A DNA stretch of 64,000 bases from Vibrio variabilis (GTDB taxonomy: Bacteria > Pseudomonadota > Gammaproteobacteria > Enterobacterales > Vibrionaceae): NCBI RefSeq assembly GCF_003263785.1, contig NZ_JYJK01000047.1, positions 1 through 64,000 on the forward strand. Direction: 5' to 3'. The notes beneath the pieces were generated by a model. The model was not told where the DNA came from, did not search any database, and saw nothing but the letters and a program-made list of their open reading frames with translations. This document shows positions 51,839 to 60,780 of this stretch, piece after piece. Both the position numbers and the translations under genes were made by a program. The stretch's first letter is position 1. Each line of letters begins with the position of its first letter.

Positions 51839-54800
51839 ATGCAAGGATGGATCGTCGTCCCCGTGTCATTGGCCTATTTGGGCATCTTATTTCTTATTGC
51901 ATGGTACGGGGATAGGCAAAAAAAGTGGTTATCCAACTGGCGCCCCTGGGTTTATAGCCTATCCATTGCGGTTTACTGTACCTCCTGGACCTTTTACGGC
52001 ACCGTTGGTCAGGCCAGCAGCAACCCTTGGGCGTTCTTGCCCATTTATATCGCGCCAATCATCGTTTTTACCATAGGGTGGCGCGTCATCGCTCGCCTTA
52101 TCCTTATCGCCAAGCGCGAGCATATCACCTCCATTGCCGATTTTATCGCGGCTCGCTATGGTAAATCCCAAGGCTTAGCGGTTGTCGTGACCTTAATCGC
52201 TGTCGCGGGGATCTTACCCTATATCGCATTGCAGCTGCGCGGCATCACCATGGGGCTTGAAGTCGTCGCCCCTGATTTAGCGTCTGAGCTAGGTTATCAA
52301 GATAAGCACATTTCTTGGTTTGTGGTGGGTGCATTGGCGATCTTTACCATGCTGTTTGGTACTCGCCATATTGATAACACTGAGCATCACCGAGGCATGA
52401 TGATGGCGGTGGCGTTTGAGTCTATCGTTAAGCTGGTGGCGTTTTTGGTGGTTGGGGTCTTCATACTCTATCTCGCTTGGGAGCGCCCCGATATCAAGCT
52501 CACCGAGCTTGCCTCAAGTACTTATCAATCTCCCAATATTCCCACCTTGTTGATCCACACGGGATTGACCATGATGCGATCGTCTGTTTGCCGCGCCAGT
52601 TTCACACTATGGTGGTTGAGAATGAGCGTGCCCAGGACTTGCATACCGCGCGTTGGTTATTTCCAGCTTATTTAGTATTGATGGGGCTCTTCGTATTGCC
52701 CATTGCTTGGGTGGGGCAAGGTCTTTTGATGGGCACCTCACCAGATACGTTCGTGATTAGTATTCCCAAGTTTGCTGAAGCGAACAACATTGCTTTACTG
52801 GCGTTTTTGGGGGGCACTTCGGCCGCGAGTGGCATGGTGATTGTATCGACTATTGCCCTGGCCATCATGATGTCCAATGACCTAGTGATGCCACTACTAC
52901 TGCGCCGCATCAAGCTGGCACATCGCTCTCATCGACATCTATCTGGGCTGCTACTGATCATTCGCCGTGCTTTGATCTGTGTGTTGTTATTTGGCGCGTG
53001 GCTGTTTTATCAGGCGCTCGATACCATTCACTCGTTGTCCGCGATTGGTTTTCTCTCCTTTTCTGCGATTACCCAGTTCGCACCCGCATTGATTGGCGGT
53101 ATGTATTGGCGCTCAGGTAATCGCAAGGGGGTTTATGTAGGCCTGTTTGTGGGCTTTGCTATCTGGCTAATTACTTTAATGAGCGAAACAGGGTTGCTAG
53201 CTGGGGATGCGAGTACCAACTTATTGCTGCGTATCATCACGCCACCAGACCTGTTGGCCTCATGGGGTATTGCGAGTTCCGACTGGGGAATGCTGATCTC
53301 TGTAGTATTGAACGCGCTTTGCTTTGTCGTCATTTCACTGGCGACGCGTTCTAGTCTGACCGAGCGTCTTCAGTCGGCCTCATTTGTGGGTACGCCGCTA
53401 CCTGAAAGTGAAAACCTCAGCCTGTATCAAAGCCGCGTGACTGTCGCAGAGTTAGAAATGCTGGCCTCACGTTTTGTCGGTCGCACGCGGGTGCGCAGCG
53501 CATTTAGACATTACTGGAAGCAACAAGACAATCAACCACTACCAAACCAGCAAGCATCCGCGGAGCTTATCAGGCATACCGAGCGTGTCCTTGCCGGGGT
53601 ATTTGGTGCATCATCCGCGAAGTTAGTACTGACTTCGGCGCTGCAAGGGCGCAACATGCAGTTGGAAGAAGTAGCGACCATTGTCGATGAGGCCTCGGAG
53701 CTTTATCACTTTAGTCGCGGCCTGCTACAGGGGGCGATTGAGCATATTGGTCAAGGCATTGCCGTAGTGGATAAACAGTTGCGACTGGTGGCTTGGAACC
53801 GTCGATATTTGGAGTTGTTTAGCTTTCCTTCTGGACTTATCCAAGTCGGGCGACCCATTGCGGATGTGATTCGCCATAACGCTGAACAAGGCTTATGTGG
53901 TCCGGGCGATCCCAATGAACACGTGCGCAAGCGTATCTTTTACCTTGAGCAAGGATCGCCGCATACCTCGTCGCGCGTTCGCGCGGATGGCAGCGTGATT
54001 GAAGTGCAAGGCAACCCAATGCCTGGTGGCGGTTTTGTGATGAGTTTTACTGACATTACTGTATTTAGAGAAGCGGAAACGGCGCTTCGCGATGCTAATG
54101 AACGATTGGAAGAGCGTGTAATCGAGCGAACTCGAGAACTTGAGCAGCTTAACCAACGTTTGGTATTGGCAACGCGTCGTTCGGAGTCGGAATCTCAATC
54201 GAAAATGCGCTTTTTGGCCGCGGTGAGCCACGATTTGATGCAGCCACTCAACGCCGCTCGCTTGTTTGCTTCCTCATTGTCTGAAGTGAGCAAAGATGAG
54301 GAAGCGCGAAAACTATCAGGCCATATTGAAAGTGCCCTTGGCGCTGCGGAAGAGCTCATTGGCGATCTGCTCGATATCTCACGTTTGGAGTCAGGTAAGC
54401 TGCAAACCAATGTCCGCGGTTTTCATCTCTCTGAAGTATTTGAGACGCTACAAGCGGAGTTCAGTGCTATCTCGAAAGGTAAGCAAATCGATTTCTCCGT
54501 GGTTTCTAGCTCGCTTATCGTTAAATCCGATCCTAAGTTGTTACGTCGTGTATTGCAGAACTTTTTGACCAATGCATTTCGCTACAACCCCGAGGGCAAG
54601 GTCTTGCTTGGTGCACGGCGTATCAATGGTCGGGTGCGGATCGATGTTTGGGATGACGGTATCGGTATCCCAGAAGATAAGCAGAAAGAGATCTTTAACG
54701 AGTTTACACGTGTTGACCAAGCAAGAGCTGATAGGGGCTTGGGGCTTGGGCTCGCGATTTCTCGAGGCATTGCCCGTGTGCTCAATCATCAAATCTCCAT

Positions 54801-55266
54801 GCGCTCGTGGCCAGATCGAGGCAGTGTCTTTTCTATTACGCTCGATCTGGCTAGCGAAGTTGCAGCAGAGCCAGTGAAAGCGACAGCAACCAATGATGCC
54901 GGACTGAAGCATCTGAAGGTGCTTTGCGTCGACAATGAGCCAGATATTCTAGTTGGAATGGAAACCTTACTGGCTCGTTGGGGCTGCGATGTGCGTACTG
55001 CACTTGATTTGGTTGGCAGTCTTAAACACTTAGACCAAGGGTGGGAGCCTGACGTGATTCTTTCTGACTATCGACTTGATAATGGCCGTACAGGGCTTGA
55101 AGTGCTTCAACAATTTAGATTGCGGGTAGGTGACTCATTTAAAGGGGTGATCATCAGTGCTGATCGCACCGAGTCAATGCTTGAGGGCATTAAGTCCAAT
55201 GGCTTTGCCTTCATTGCCAAACCTGTTAAGCCGCTCAAGCTGCGCGCGATTCTCAATCAATCATAA
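51839..55266 (+). CDS. crbS: CrbS-like hybrid sensor kinase with symporter domain (one-base frameshift)
   Basis: Repaired length 1142 residues. Residues 1 to about 500 are a sodium:solute symporter (SSS) domain with a dozen or so membrane segments. A PAS domain follows (about 630-735, AIEHIGQGIAVVDKQLRLVAWN), then a coiled coil, HisKA with the phospho-accepting His in AAVSHDLMQPLNAARL (about residue 797), HATPase_c (NFLTNAFRYNP, DDGIGIP, GLGLGLAI) and a C-terminal receiver (CVDNEPDILVG, phospho-Asp in LSDYRLD near 1076). The first frame breaks at MMRSS; one G missing at 52576 restores AIVCLPRQFHTMVVENERAQD. This is the architecture of Vibrio CrbS and Pseudomonas CbrA/MxtR; CrbS senses conditions for acetate use and controls acs through CrbR. 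Confidence 0.9.
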
Positions 55267-55726
55267 CCTCTCTTTGATTAAGAGGTATGCTGTTATTGTC
55301 ACGGTTGTTGTGGCTAAGGATAAATGGCATGCCTCTGATATCTTTAGCTAATATTCCGGTCTTTCCGCCTTACTCGACAGTTGATTTACTGATTTCCAAT
55401 AATGCTTACCCATAGAGAAGCGAGTTTCAGATTAGCGACACCCAAATGTTTGTTTAATAAGTTTTTTTCGAAAATATAGCGCTGAATCCGACACTTTTTT
55501 GAAATTAATGTGACCTATGTCGGATCTTTTTGAGTATCACTAAGTTAAGCAAACGAGAAAAAACACCATGCGTAGGTGGAATAAAAATCGTTACTACTAT
55601 CAGTTTTGTTTCGTTTGCTCTGTGATTTTAAGTCTTCGCAATTACGAAGAGGTTGGTTGAGCGTTAGGTTGTGTTGCGTTCACTGGATGTCGAGCACTTA
55701 ATCGTGCAACTCAATGAGGCTTTATT
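55267..55726 (+). promoter_or_regulatory. Long leader of first DUF3316 gene
   Basis: A 460-base gap. A weak hairpin after crbS (ACCTCT/AGAGGT) may end that gene. GAAATTAATGTGACCTATG at 55501-55519 is nearly the same as in the second unit. A stem CTTCG (55634-55638) / CGAAG (55645-55649) and a stem GCAC (55694-55697) / GTGC (55704-55707) precede the ATG. The stems recur in the second unit with changed loops, which points to a transcribed, structured 5' leader. No ORF is seen. Confidence 0.55.
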
Positions 55727-56065
55727 ATGAAAAAACTACTACCACTTGCAGCCATCATCGCTATGGCACCGACTTTGGCTTTAGCAACGGCAGACAATCT
55801 TTACGGGTCGGGCGGCGTGCACACCGAATACTTTGAGACGAAAGCCGAAGCAATGGCCGAAGTGAATCGTATTGTCGATGAACTCTCCTCTAAACCGTCA
55901 CACGAATTAGCGTTTGTGCTGCGAACCCCATCTAAGAGTCTTGACCGTAATAGTATCGAAATTTATGACAAAGACGTGTCTTACAAAACTAAGCTCGATG
56001 AAAGTGGATCAACCATGTATCAAGGCACGGTCAACGTCGAGTATCGTTATTCTCGCTACAACTAG
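55727..56065 (+). CDS. DUF3316 family exported protein, copy 1
   Basis: This 112-residue protein has a signal peptide (MKKLLPLAAIIAMAPTLALA) and matches DUF3316, a small exported family of unknown function seen in Vibrio and Bacteroides. The mature part has YGSGGVHTEYFETKAEAMAEV, ELAFVLRTPSKSL and a last beta-strand MYQGTVNVEYRYSRY. No cysteine. Copy 2 lies 527 bases downstream. Copy 1 is the more basic in its C-terminal half. Confidence 0.88.
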   Translation: MKKLLPLAAIIAMAPTLALATADNLYGSGGVHTEYFETKAEAMAEVNRIVDELSSKPSHELAFVLRTPSKSLDRNSIEIYDKDVSYKTKLDESGSTMYQGTVNVEYRYSRYN

Positions 56066-56085
56066 GTAACGATGTCGTTAACGCA

Positions 56086-56118
56086 ACAAAGCCGCTGTAA
56101 TCCAGCGGCTTTGTTTCG
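56086..56118 (+). terminator. Terminator after DUF3316 copy 1
   Basis: ACAAAGCCGCTG (56086-56097) pairs with CAGCGGCTTTGT (56103-56114), then TTCG. The same stem follows copy 2. Confidence 0.85.
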
Positions 56119-56592
56119 TATAGCTACTGTTATTACTCTGGGTGATAAGTGGTGCTTGGCTGATATCTTTACGCAATATCACCGTAACTTTACCTTACTT
56201 GACAGACGCTTTACGAATTTCCAACTATTCTTATTCATAAGGAAAGAGGCTTTCATATCGTTACATTTTTATTGTGACTTTCCTCAATTAATTTGGCGTA
56301 TTTAGGTGTTTGTTAACCAAAGACTTTTAAGGTTCTAGTACCTGAGTCGACATTTTTTTTGAAATTTATGTGACCTATGTCGGGTCGTATAGAGTAACAA
56401 TGAAGTAGTGAATGCGACGAAATGTTGTCTTTAACTAGAATGAGAATCTTTATGATTCTTGGTTTTGTTTTTGTTGCTTTTAATACTTTTTAGGTAGGTC
56501 TTCGTAATAACGAAGGAGTTGGTTGAGCGTTAGGATGTGGTGCGTTCACCTGATTGTTGAGCACGTTAGGGTGCTATTTATGAGGTGTCATT
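56119..56592 (+). promoter_or_regulatory. Long leader of second DUF3316 gene
   Basis: A 474-base gap with the same parts as the first leader: GAAATTTATGTGACCTATG at 56361-56379, the CTTCG (56500-56504) / CGAAG (56511-56515) stem and GCAC (56561-56564) / GTGC (56571-56574). The first stem starts 93 bases before the ATG in both units. TGTGAcctatgTCGG could pass for a half-good CRP site. Confidence 0.55.
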
Positions 56593-56931
56593 ATGAAAAA
56601 ACTATTATCTCTTGCAGCAGTATTCGCGATGGTTCCAGCGGTATCGTACGCGCAGTTTGATAACATTTACGGTAACGGCGGCGTACACACAGCTGTACAC
56701 GCGACAGAAGCGGAAGCCATTGCAGAAGGCAATCAAATTATGGAGACGTTATCGAGCACTCCATCTCATGAGCTCGTGTACATTCTGCGTACACCGCACA
56801 AGAGTTTGAAGCACAACAGCGTAGAAATTTATGACGCCGATGTGAAGGTTAAGACGGTTGCTTCGACCGACGGCGCACCAATGTACCAAGGCTTTGTCGA
56901 TGTTGAGTATCGTTTTGCACGTTACGACTAA
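56593..56931 (+). CDS. DUF3316 family exported protein, copy 2
   Basis: The second copy, also 112 residues, has the signal peptide MKKLLSLAAVFAMVPAVSYA and a mature part like copy 1 (YGNGGVHTAVHATEAEAIAEG, ELVYILRTPHKSL, MYQGFVDVEYRFARYD). About 66 of 112 positions are the same as in copy 1. Unlike copy 1 it lies directly before a convergent actP gene, with a shared terminator between. Confidence 0.88.
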   Translation: MKKLLSLAAVFAMVPAVSYAQFDNIYGNGGVHTAVHATEAEAIAEGNQIMETLSSTPSHELVYILRTPHKSLKHNSVEIYDADVKVKTVASTDGAPMYQGFVDVEYRFARYD

Positions 56932-56954
56932 GTTTATTTTCGCTAGCACGAAAC

Positions 56955-56985
56955 AAAGCCGCTGCATATGCAGCGGCTTTTTCTA
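56955..56985. terminator. Bidirectional terminator DUF3316 copy 2 / actP
   Basis: AAAGCCGCTGCAT pairs with ATGCAGCGGCTTT (56955-56980), then TTCTATTTT. It serves the plus-strand DUF3316 gene and the convergent actP. Confidence 0.85.
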
Positions 56986-57002
56986 TTTTGGTATTGGTAA
57001 GA

Positions 57003-58705
57003 TTAGTGGTTGTGTGCGGCGCCGGCGCCTTTCGGGTAGCGAATAGACTCAACCATATCTTGTACGTCTTTTGGTACTTCAGCCGTAAACTTGTTAACGA
57101 TAATGGAAACCGTGAAGTTTAGACACATACCTAGTGTACCGATGCCCTCTGGGCTGATACCAAATAGCCAGTTGTCTGGTGTATTTGCCGCAGGGTTTAC
57201 AAACTTGAAGTAGATGATGTAAGCCGCTGTGAACAAAATACCTGAAAGCATACCCGCGATTGCGCCTTCTTTGTTCATCTTCTTGTAGAAGATGCCCAAG
57301 ATAATCGCTGGGAAGAAGGATGCAGCAGCCAGACCGAAGGCAAAGGCAACAACCTGAGCTACGAAGCCTGGTGGGTTAATACCGAGGTAACCCGCACCGA
57401 TAACCGCCGCTGCCGCGCCTATCCGAGCATACATGAGCTCCTGTTTATCGGTCATGTCGGGTTTAAATCCTTTCTTGAGCAGGTCATGGGAGACCGCCGT
57501 CGAGATAACCAAGAGTAGACCCGCTGCCGTTGATAGTGCCGCTGCCAAACCACCCGCGGCAAGCAGTGCTACGACCCAGTTTGGAAGTTGAGCCAGCTCT
57601 GGTGAAGCCAGTACGATGATATCGCGGTTAATTTTCATCTCGTTACGCTCGTCACCTGAGTAGAACATACGACCATCGCCGTTCTTATCTTCCCAGCCAA
57701 CAAGGCCCGTGCTTTCCCAGTTCTTATACCAGCTTGGTGCTTCTGTCGCTTGAACCCCTTTCATGTCTGGACCGTTAATGGTGTCGATCATGTTAACGCG
57801 AGCAAACGCTGCTACCGCTGGAGCAGTGGTGTAAAGTAGCGAGATAAAGACCAGTGCCCAACCTGCTGAGATACGTGCATCTTTAACGCGTGGAACGGTG
57901 AAGAAGCGAATGATTACGTGTGGAAGACCGGCTGTACCTACCATAAGTGCTGCACAGATAAAGAACACGTCTACCATACTCTTCGACCCATCAGTATAGG
58001 CGGTGAAACCTAACTCCTCTGTGAGTCCGTCGAGCTTATCAAGCAGGTAGGTTTCTGAACCTGAGATGGTAGAACCAAAGCCAACTTGTGGGAAGACTGA
58101 GCCTGTCATCATCAGAGATGTAAACACTGCTGGTACTAGGAAAGCGAAGATAAGAACACAGTATTGTGCTACCTGAGTATAGGTAATCCCTTTCATGCCA
58201 CCCATCACCGCGTAGAAGAATACGATGGCCATACCGATGACGATACCAAGGTTAATATCGACTTCTAGGAAGCGAGAGAATACCACGCCGACCCCACGCA
58301 TCTGACCGGCCACATAAGTGAACGAGACAAAGATAGCACAGAATACCGCAACCATACGTGCTGTCTTAGAGTAGTAACGATCGCCAATGAAATCTGGCAC
58401 GGTGAACTTACCGAACTTACGTAGATAAGGGCTAAGCAAAGTGCAAGGAGTACGTAACCGCCAGTCCAACCCATTAGGTATACCGCACCATCGTAGCCGA
58501 TGAATGAGATAATACCTGCCATCGAAATAAACGACGCTGCCGACATCCAGTCTGCTGCGGTCGCCATACCATTTGCCACTGGGTGTACGCCGCCACCTGC
58601 GACATAGAACTCACTAGTAGAACCAGCACGAGCCCAGATTGCGATACCGATATACAACGCAAAGGTGATACCGACCAGAATAAACGTCCAAGTTTGAATA
58701 TCCAT
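57003..58705 (-). CDS. actP: Acetate/cation symporter ActP-like (one-base frameshift)
   Basis: A sodium:solute symporter of about 567 residues. The first frame starts [20 protein letters not shown] and has [24 protein letters not shown], the usual start of this family; it breaks at [10 protein letters not shown]. One base restored to the AAA at 58438-58440 (plus strand) joins [25 protein letters not shown] and the rest, to KGAGAAHNH. It follows a DUF4212 gene, the small partner that lies ahead of actP-like genes in Vibrio and Pseudomonas (as yjcH ahead of actP in E. coli), and so is probably an acetate or short-chain monocarboxylate importer. Confidence 0.9.
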
Positions 58706-58717
58706 TATTTGCGCCTC

Positions 58718-58984
58718 TTAGTCTTCTTGTACATTGTACTTTTTGTCGAGCGCGTTCATGCGAGCGACGTAGACGAAAATCAGCGCAACAAAGGTGTATA
58801 TCGATCCTTGCTGTGCAAACCAGAAGCCCAATTTGAACCCTCCAAATTGGATGGCATTAAGCGCGTCAACAAATAGAATTCCCGCGCCGTATGAGACAAT
58901 AAACCATACTGCGAGTAGGGAACCCATGATTCCTAGATTTTCCTTCCAATAGGCTTGAGCTTGTTCTGATGATTCGAACGCCAT
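58718..58984 (-). CDS. DUF4212 small membrane subunit of solute symporter
   Basis: The 88-residue protein from the ATG at 58984 (MAFESSEQAQAYWKENLGIM) has two membrane segments (SLLAVWFIVSYGAGILFVDAL and IYTFVALIFVYVA). The reading frame reaches 59002, but AAGGAG ahead of 58984 favours that start. This YjcH-like family sits next to sodium:solute symporters and is thought to be their small partner. Twelve bases separate it from actP. Confidence 0.9.
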   Translation of the reverse strand: MAFESSEQAQAYWKENLGIMGSLLAVWFIVSYGAGILFVDALNAIQFGGFKLGFWFAQQGSIYTFVALIFVYVARMNALDKKYNVQED

Positions 58985-59188
58985 GGCCTTCTCCTTTGTC
59001 ATGTTTGCGTTAACGTATTGTTACGTTTAATAAGGTAGCAGGCTGATGACAAGAACTCAGTGCAACTTTAGTCGACTGCAGAAATAATAAAAGCGCCATA
59101 AAAACAGGCGCTTGAGTTTGAAGGGAAATAAAACTGTGATGTTAATCTAATGTTAAATTAGCCAAAGGTCTAACGTATATCGACAAAT

Positions 59189-59812
59189 TTAGATATAAAA
59201 GTCTTTGATACCTTGCAATAAGTTGCTCACGGCAACCGCAGCAAGGATTAAGCCCATCACTCGGCTGATGATGGCGGCACCCACATTGCCGATCCACTTT
59301 TGGATCGTTGTGGCGCCGAGTAGCAGAAGCAAAGTGATCAGGAGTACGGCGAGCATCACTAGCGCTGTGAGTCCCTGATCCATAATAGAGTGTCGATGAT
59401 TGTCAGTCAGAAGCACAATAGCCATCATAGCGCCTGGCGATGCAATCGATGGGATCGCCAGTGGATAGACGGCGAGATCGGCGAGTTGATCGCGGCTGAC
59501 TTCTTGGCTCAGTTTGGTTTCTTCTTCGGGTTTGCTTTCACCAAATATCATGGTCAGTGCAAAAAGCAGAAGAACCAATCCGCCCGCGGCTTGGAATGCA
59601 GGTAGCGGTATCTGCATCGCTTCAAGCAGTAACTGACCGGCGATAAGAAAGAACAGCAATACGCCAAAGGCGATGGCGACCGCTTTTAGTGCGACGATGC
59701 GACGATGTTTGACATCAAGATGTTGGGTTTGAGAAAGATAAACGGGAACCGAGCCAATAGGGTCAATGACAGCCCAAAGCACGACGAATTGAGTAATGAG
59801 AATACTGAGCAA
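59189..59812 (-). CDS. MarC family integral membrane protein (YhgN-like)
   Basis: About 208 residues from a TTG at 59812, which has GGGAGG six bases ahead and gives (M)LSILITQFVVLWAVIDPIGSVPVY, the typical MarC start with DPIG. The frame reaches back to 59893 without a good start signal. About six membrane segments. MarC-type proteins are of unknown role; the old link to multiple antibiotic resistance has been withdrawn. It lies on the same strand between DUF4212 and crbR but is not clearly part of either unit. Confidence 0.86.
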   Translation of the reverse strand: MLSILITQFVVLWAVIDPIGSVPVYLSQTQHLDVKHRRIVALKAVAIAFGVLLFFLIAGQLLLEAMQIPLPAFQAAGGLVLLLFALTMIFGESKPEEETKLSQEVSRDQLADLAVYPLAIPSIASPGAMMAIVLLTDNHRHSIMDQGLTALVMLAVLLITLLLLLGATTIQKWIGNVGAAIISRVMGLILAAVAVSNLLQGIKDFYI

Positions 59813-60015
59813 AGCGAACCTCCCAGAGTTTGGTGAAACAGAGGGATAACATGAGCCAGTGACGGAGAACCGCATTTTTGAACTGATAACCAAGGCGGTA
59901 ACAACTGGCGGCGCTATTATTTAACGTATTGTGGCTGGTATCAATGTTTTAATAAACCTATTCATGCCCCGTTACATAATAGCAGCTTGGACATGAACTG
60001 TCGGCGATCTTATCG

Positions 60016-60651
60016 CTAACCTTCTGATTCCATTTGTTGTAATAGGATCACGGCTTGGGTTCGGTTTTTAACGCCTAGCTTTCTAAAGATGGCGGTCATG
60101 TGTGCTTTGATGGTTGCTTCTGACACATTGAGGTCATAAGCAATTTGTTTATTGAGCAAACCATCGGAGAGCATACCAAGCACTTTGTATTGCTGTGGTG
60201 TCAGCGTTGAGATTTTCTCTGCTAGGTCATTATTTTCGCTGTTATCAATGAGCAGTTCTGGAGGGAAGTAAGGCTCCCCTTCAAGCACTTTGTTTAGGGC
60301 GCCAATAAGCGCGCGCATATCACTGGATTTGGGAATAAACCCAAATGCGCCATGCATCTTAACTTGTGAAACGATACTTGGCTCTTCGCTGGCGGAGATA
60401 ACCACAATAGGAATATCGGGATAATCGGCACGCAGATGGATAAGGCCGGACATCCCATTGGCGCCTGGCATTTTTAGGTCGAGCAATATCAGATCCGGCT
60501 CTTCGTTTTTTTCTAAAAGACTGAGCAAAGAGTCCAACGAGTCTGCTTCCAGCAGATTCGCCCCACTGATCGCCATGTGAACAGACTGAAACAGCGCGTT
60601 CCTAAACAGTGGGTGATCATCAGCAATAATGATGGTATAGCTCGGTTCCAT
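60016..60651 (-). CDS. crbR: LuxR/NarL-family response regulator, CrbR-like
   Basis: The 211-residue protein has a receiver domain (IIIADDHPLFRNAL, phospho-Asp in LILLDLKMPGANGMSG near residue 57, Lys in GFIPKSS) and a C-terminal LuxR-type helix-turn-helix (LTPQQYKVLGMLSDGLLNKQIAYDLNVSEATIKAHMTAIFRKLGV, summarised). This is the size and type of CrbR, the partner of CrbS, and of ErdR/AgmR in Pseudomonas. Its place 5 kb from crbS and beside actP fits that, though the pair is not in one operon here. Call by homology; cognate pairing not proved. Confidence 0.83.
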   Translation of the reverse strand: MEPSYTIIIADDHPLFRNALFQSVHMAISGANLLEADSLDSLLSLLEKNEEPDLILLDLKMPGANGMSGLIHLRADYPDIPIVVISASEEPSIVSQVKMHGAFGFIPKSSDMRALIGALNKVLEGEPYFPPELLIDNSENNDLAEKISTLTPQQYKVLGMLSDGLLNKQIAYDLNVSEATIKAHMTAIFRKLGVKNRTQAVILLQQMESEG

Positions 60652-60780
60652 AGCGTCTCAGTTATTTTGCAAAAGTGTTAACGTTATTATTGATTCTGCA
60701 CTGAGTTTGGACAAATGAATCAATACAAAACTCTGAGCAGAATCGACTTTTTACTGTACGCGGACGCAAAAGCTTAGGTG

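Larger units (their letters stand above)
55285..56985 (+). repeat. Tandem duplication of leader-DUF3316 gene-terminator
   Basis: Two units of about 830-865 bases, 55285 to 56118 and 56121 to 56985, follow one another. They share an upstream block (TGATATCTTTA followed by AATAT, CTTACT-GACAG, TTCCAA), the motif ATGTGACCTATGTCGG, the leader hairpins, the 112-codon ORF (about 59% identical at protein level by eye) and a terminator with the stem GCCGCTG/CAGCGGC. The duplication is old, as synonymous and non-synonymous changes are many. Confidence 0.75.
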
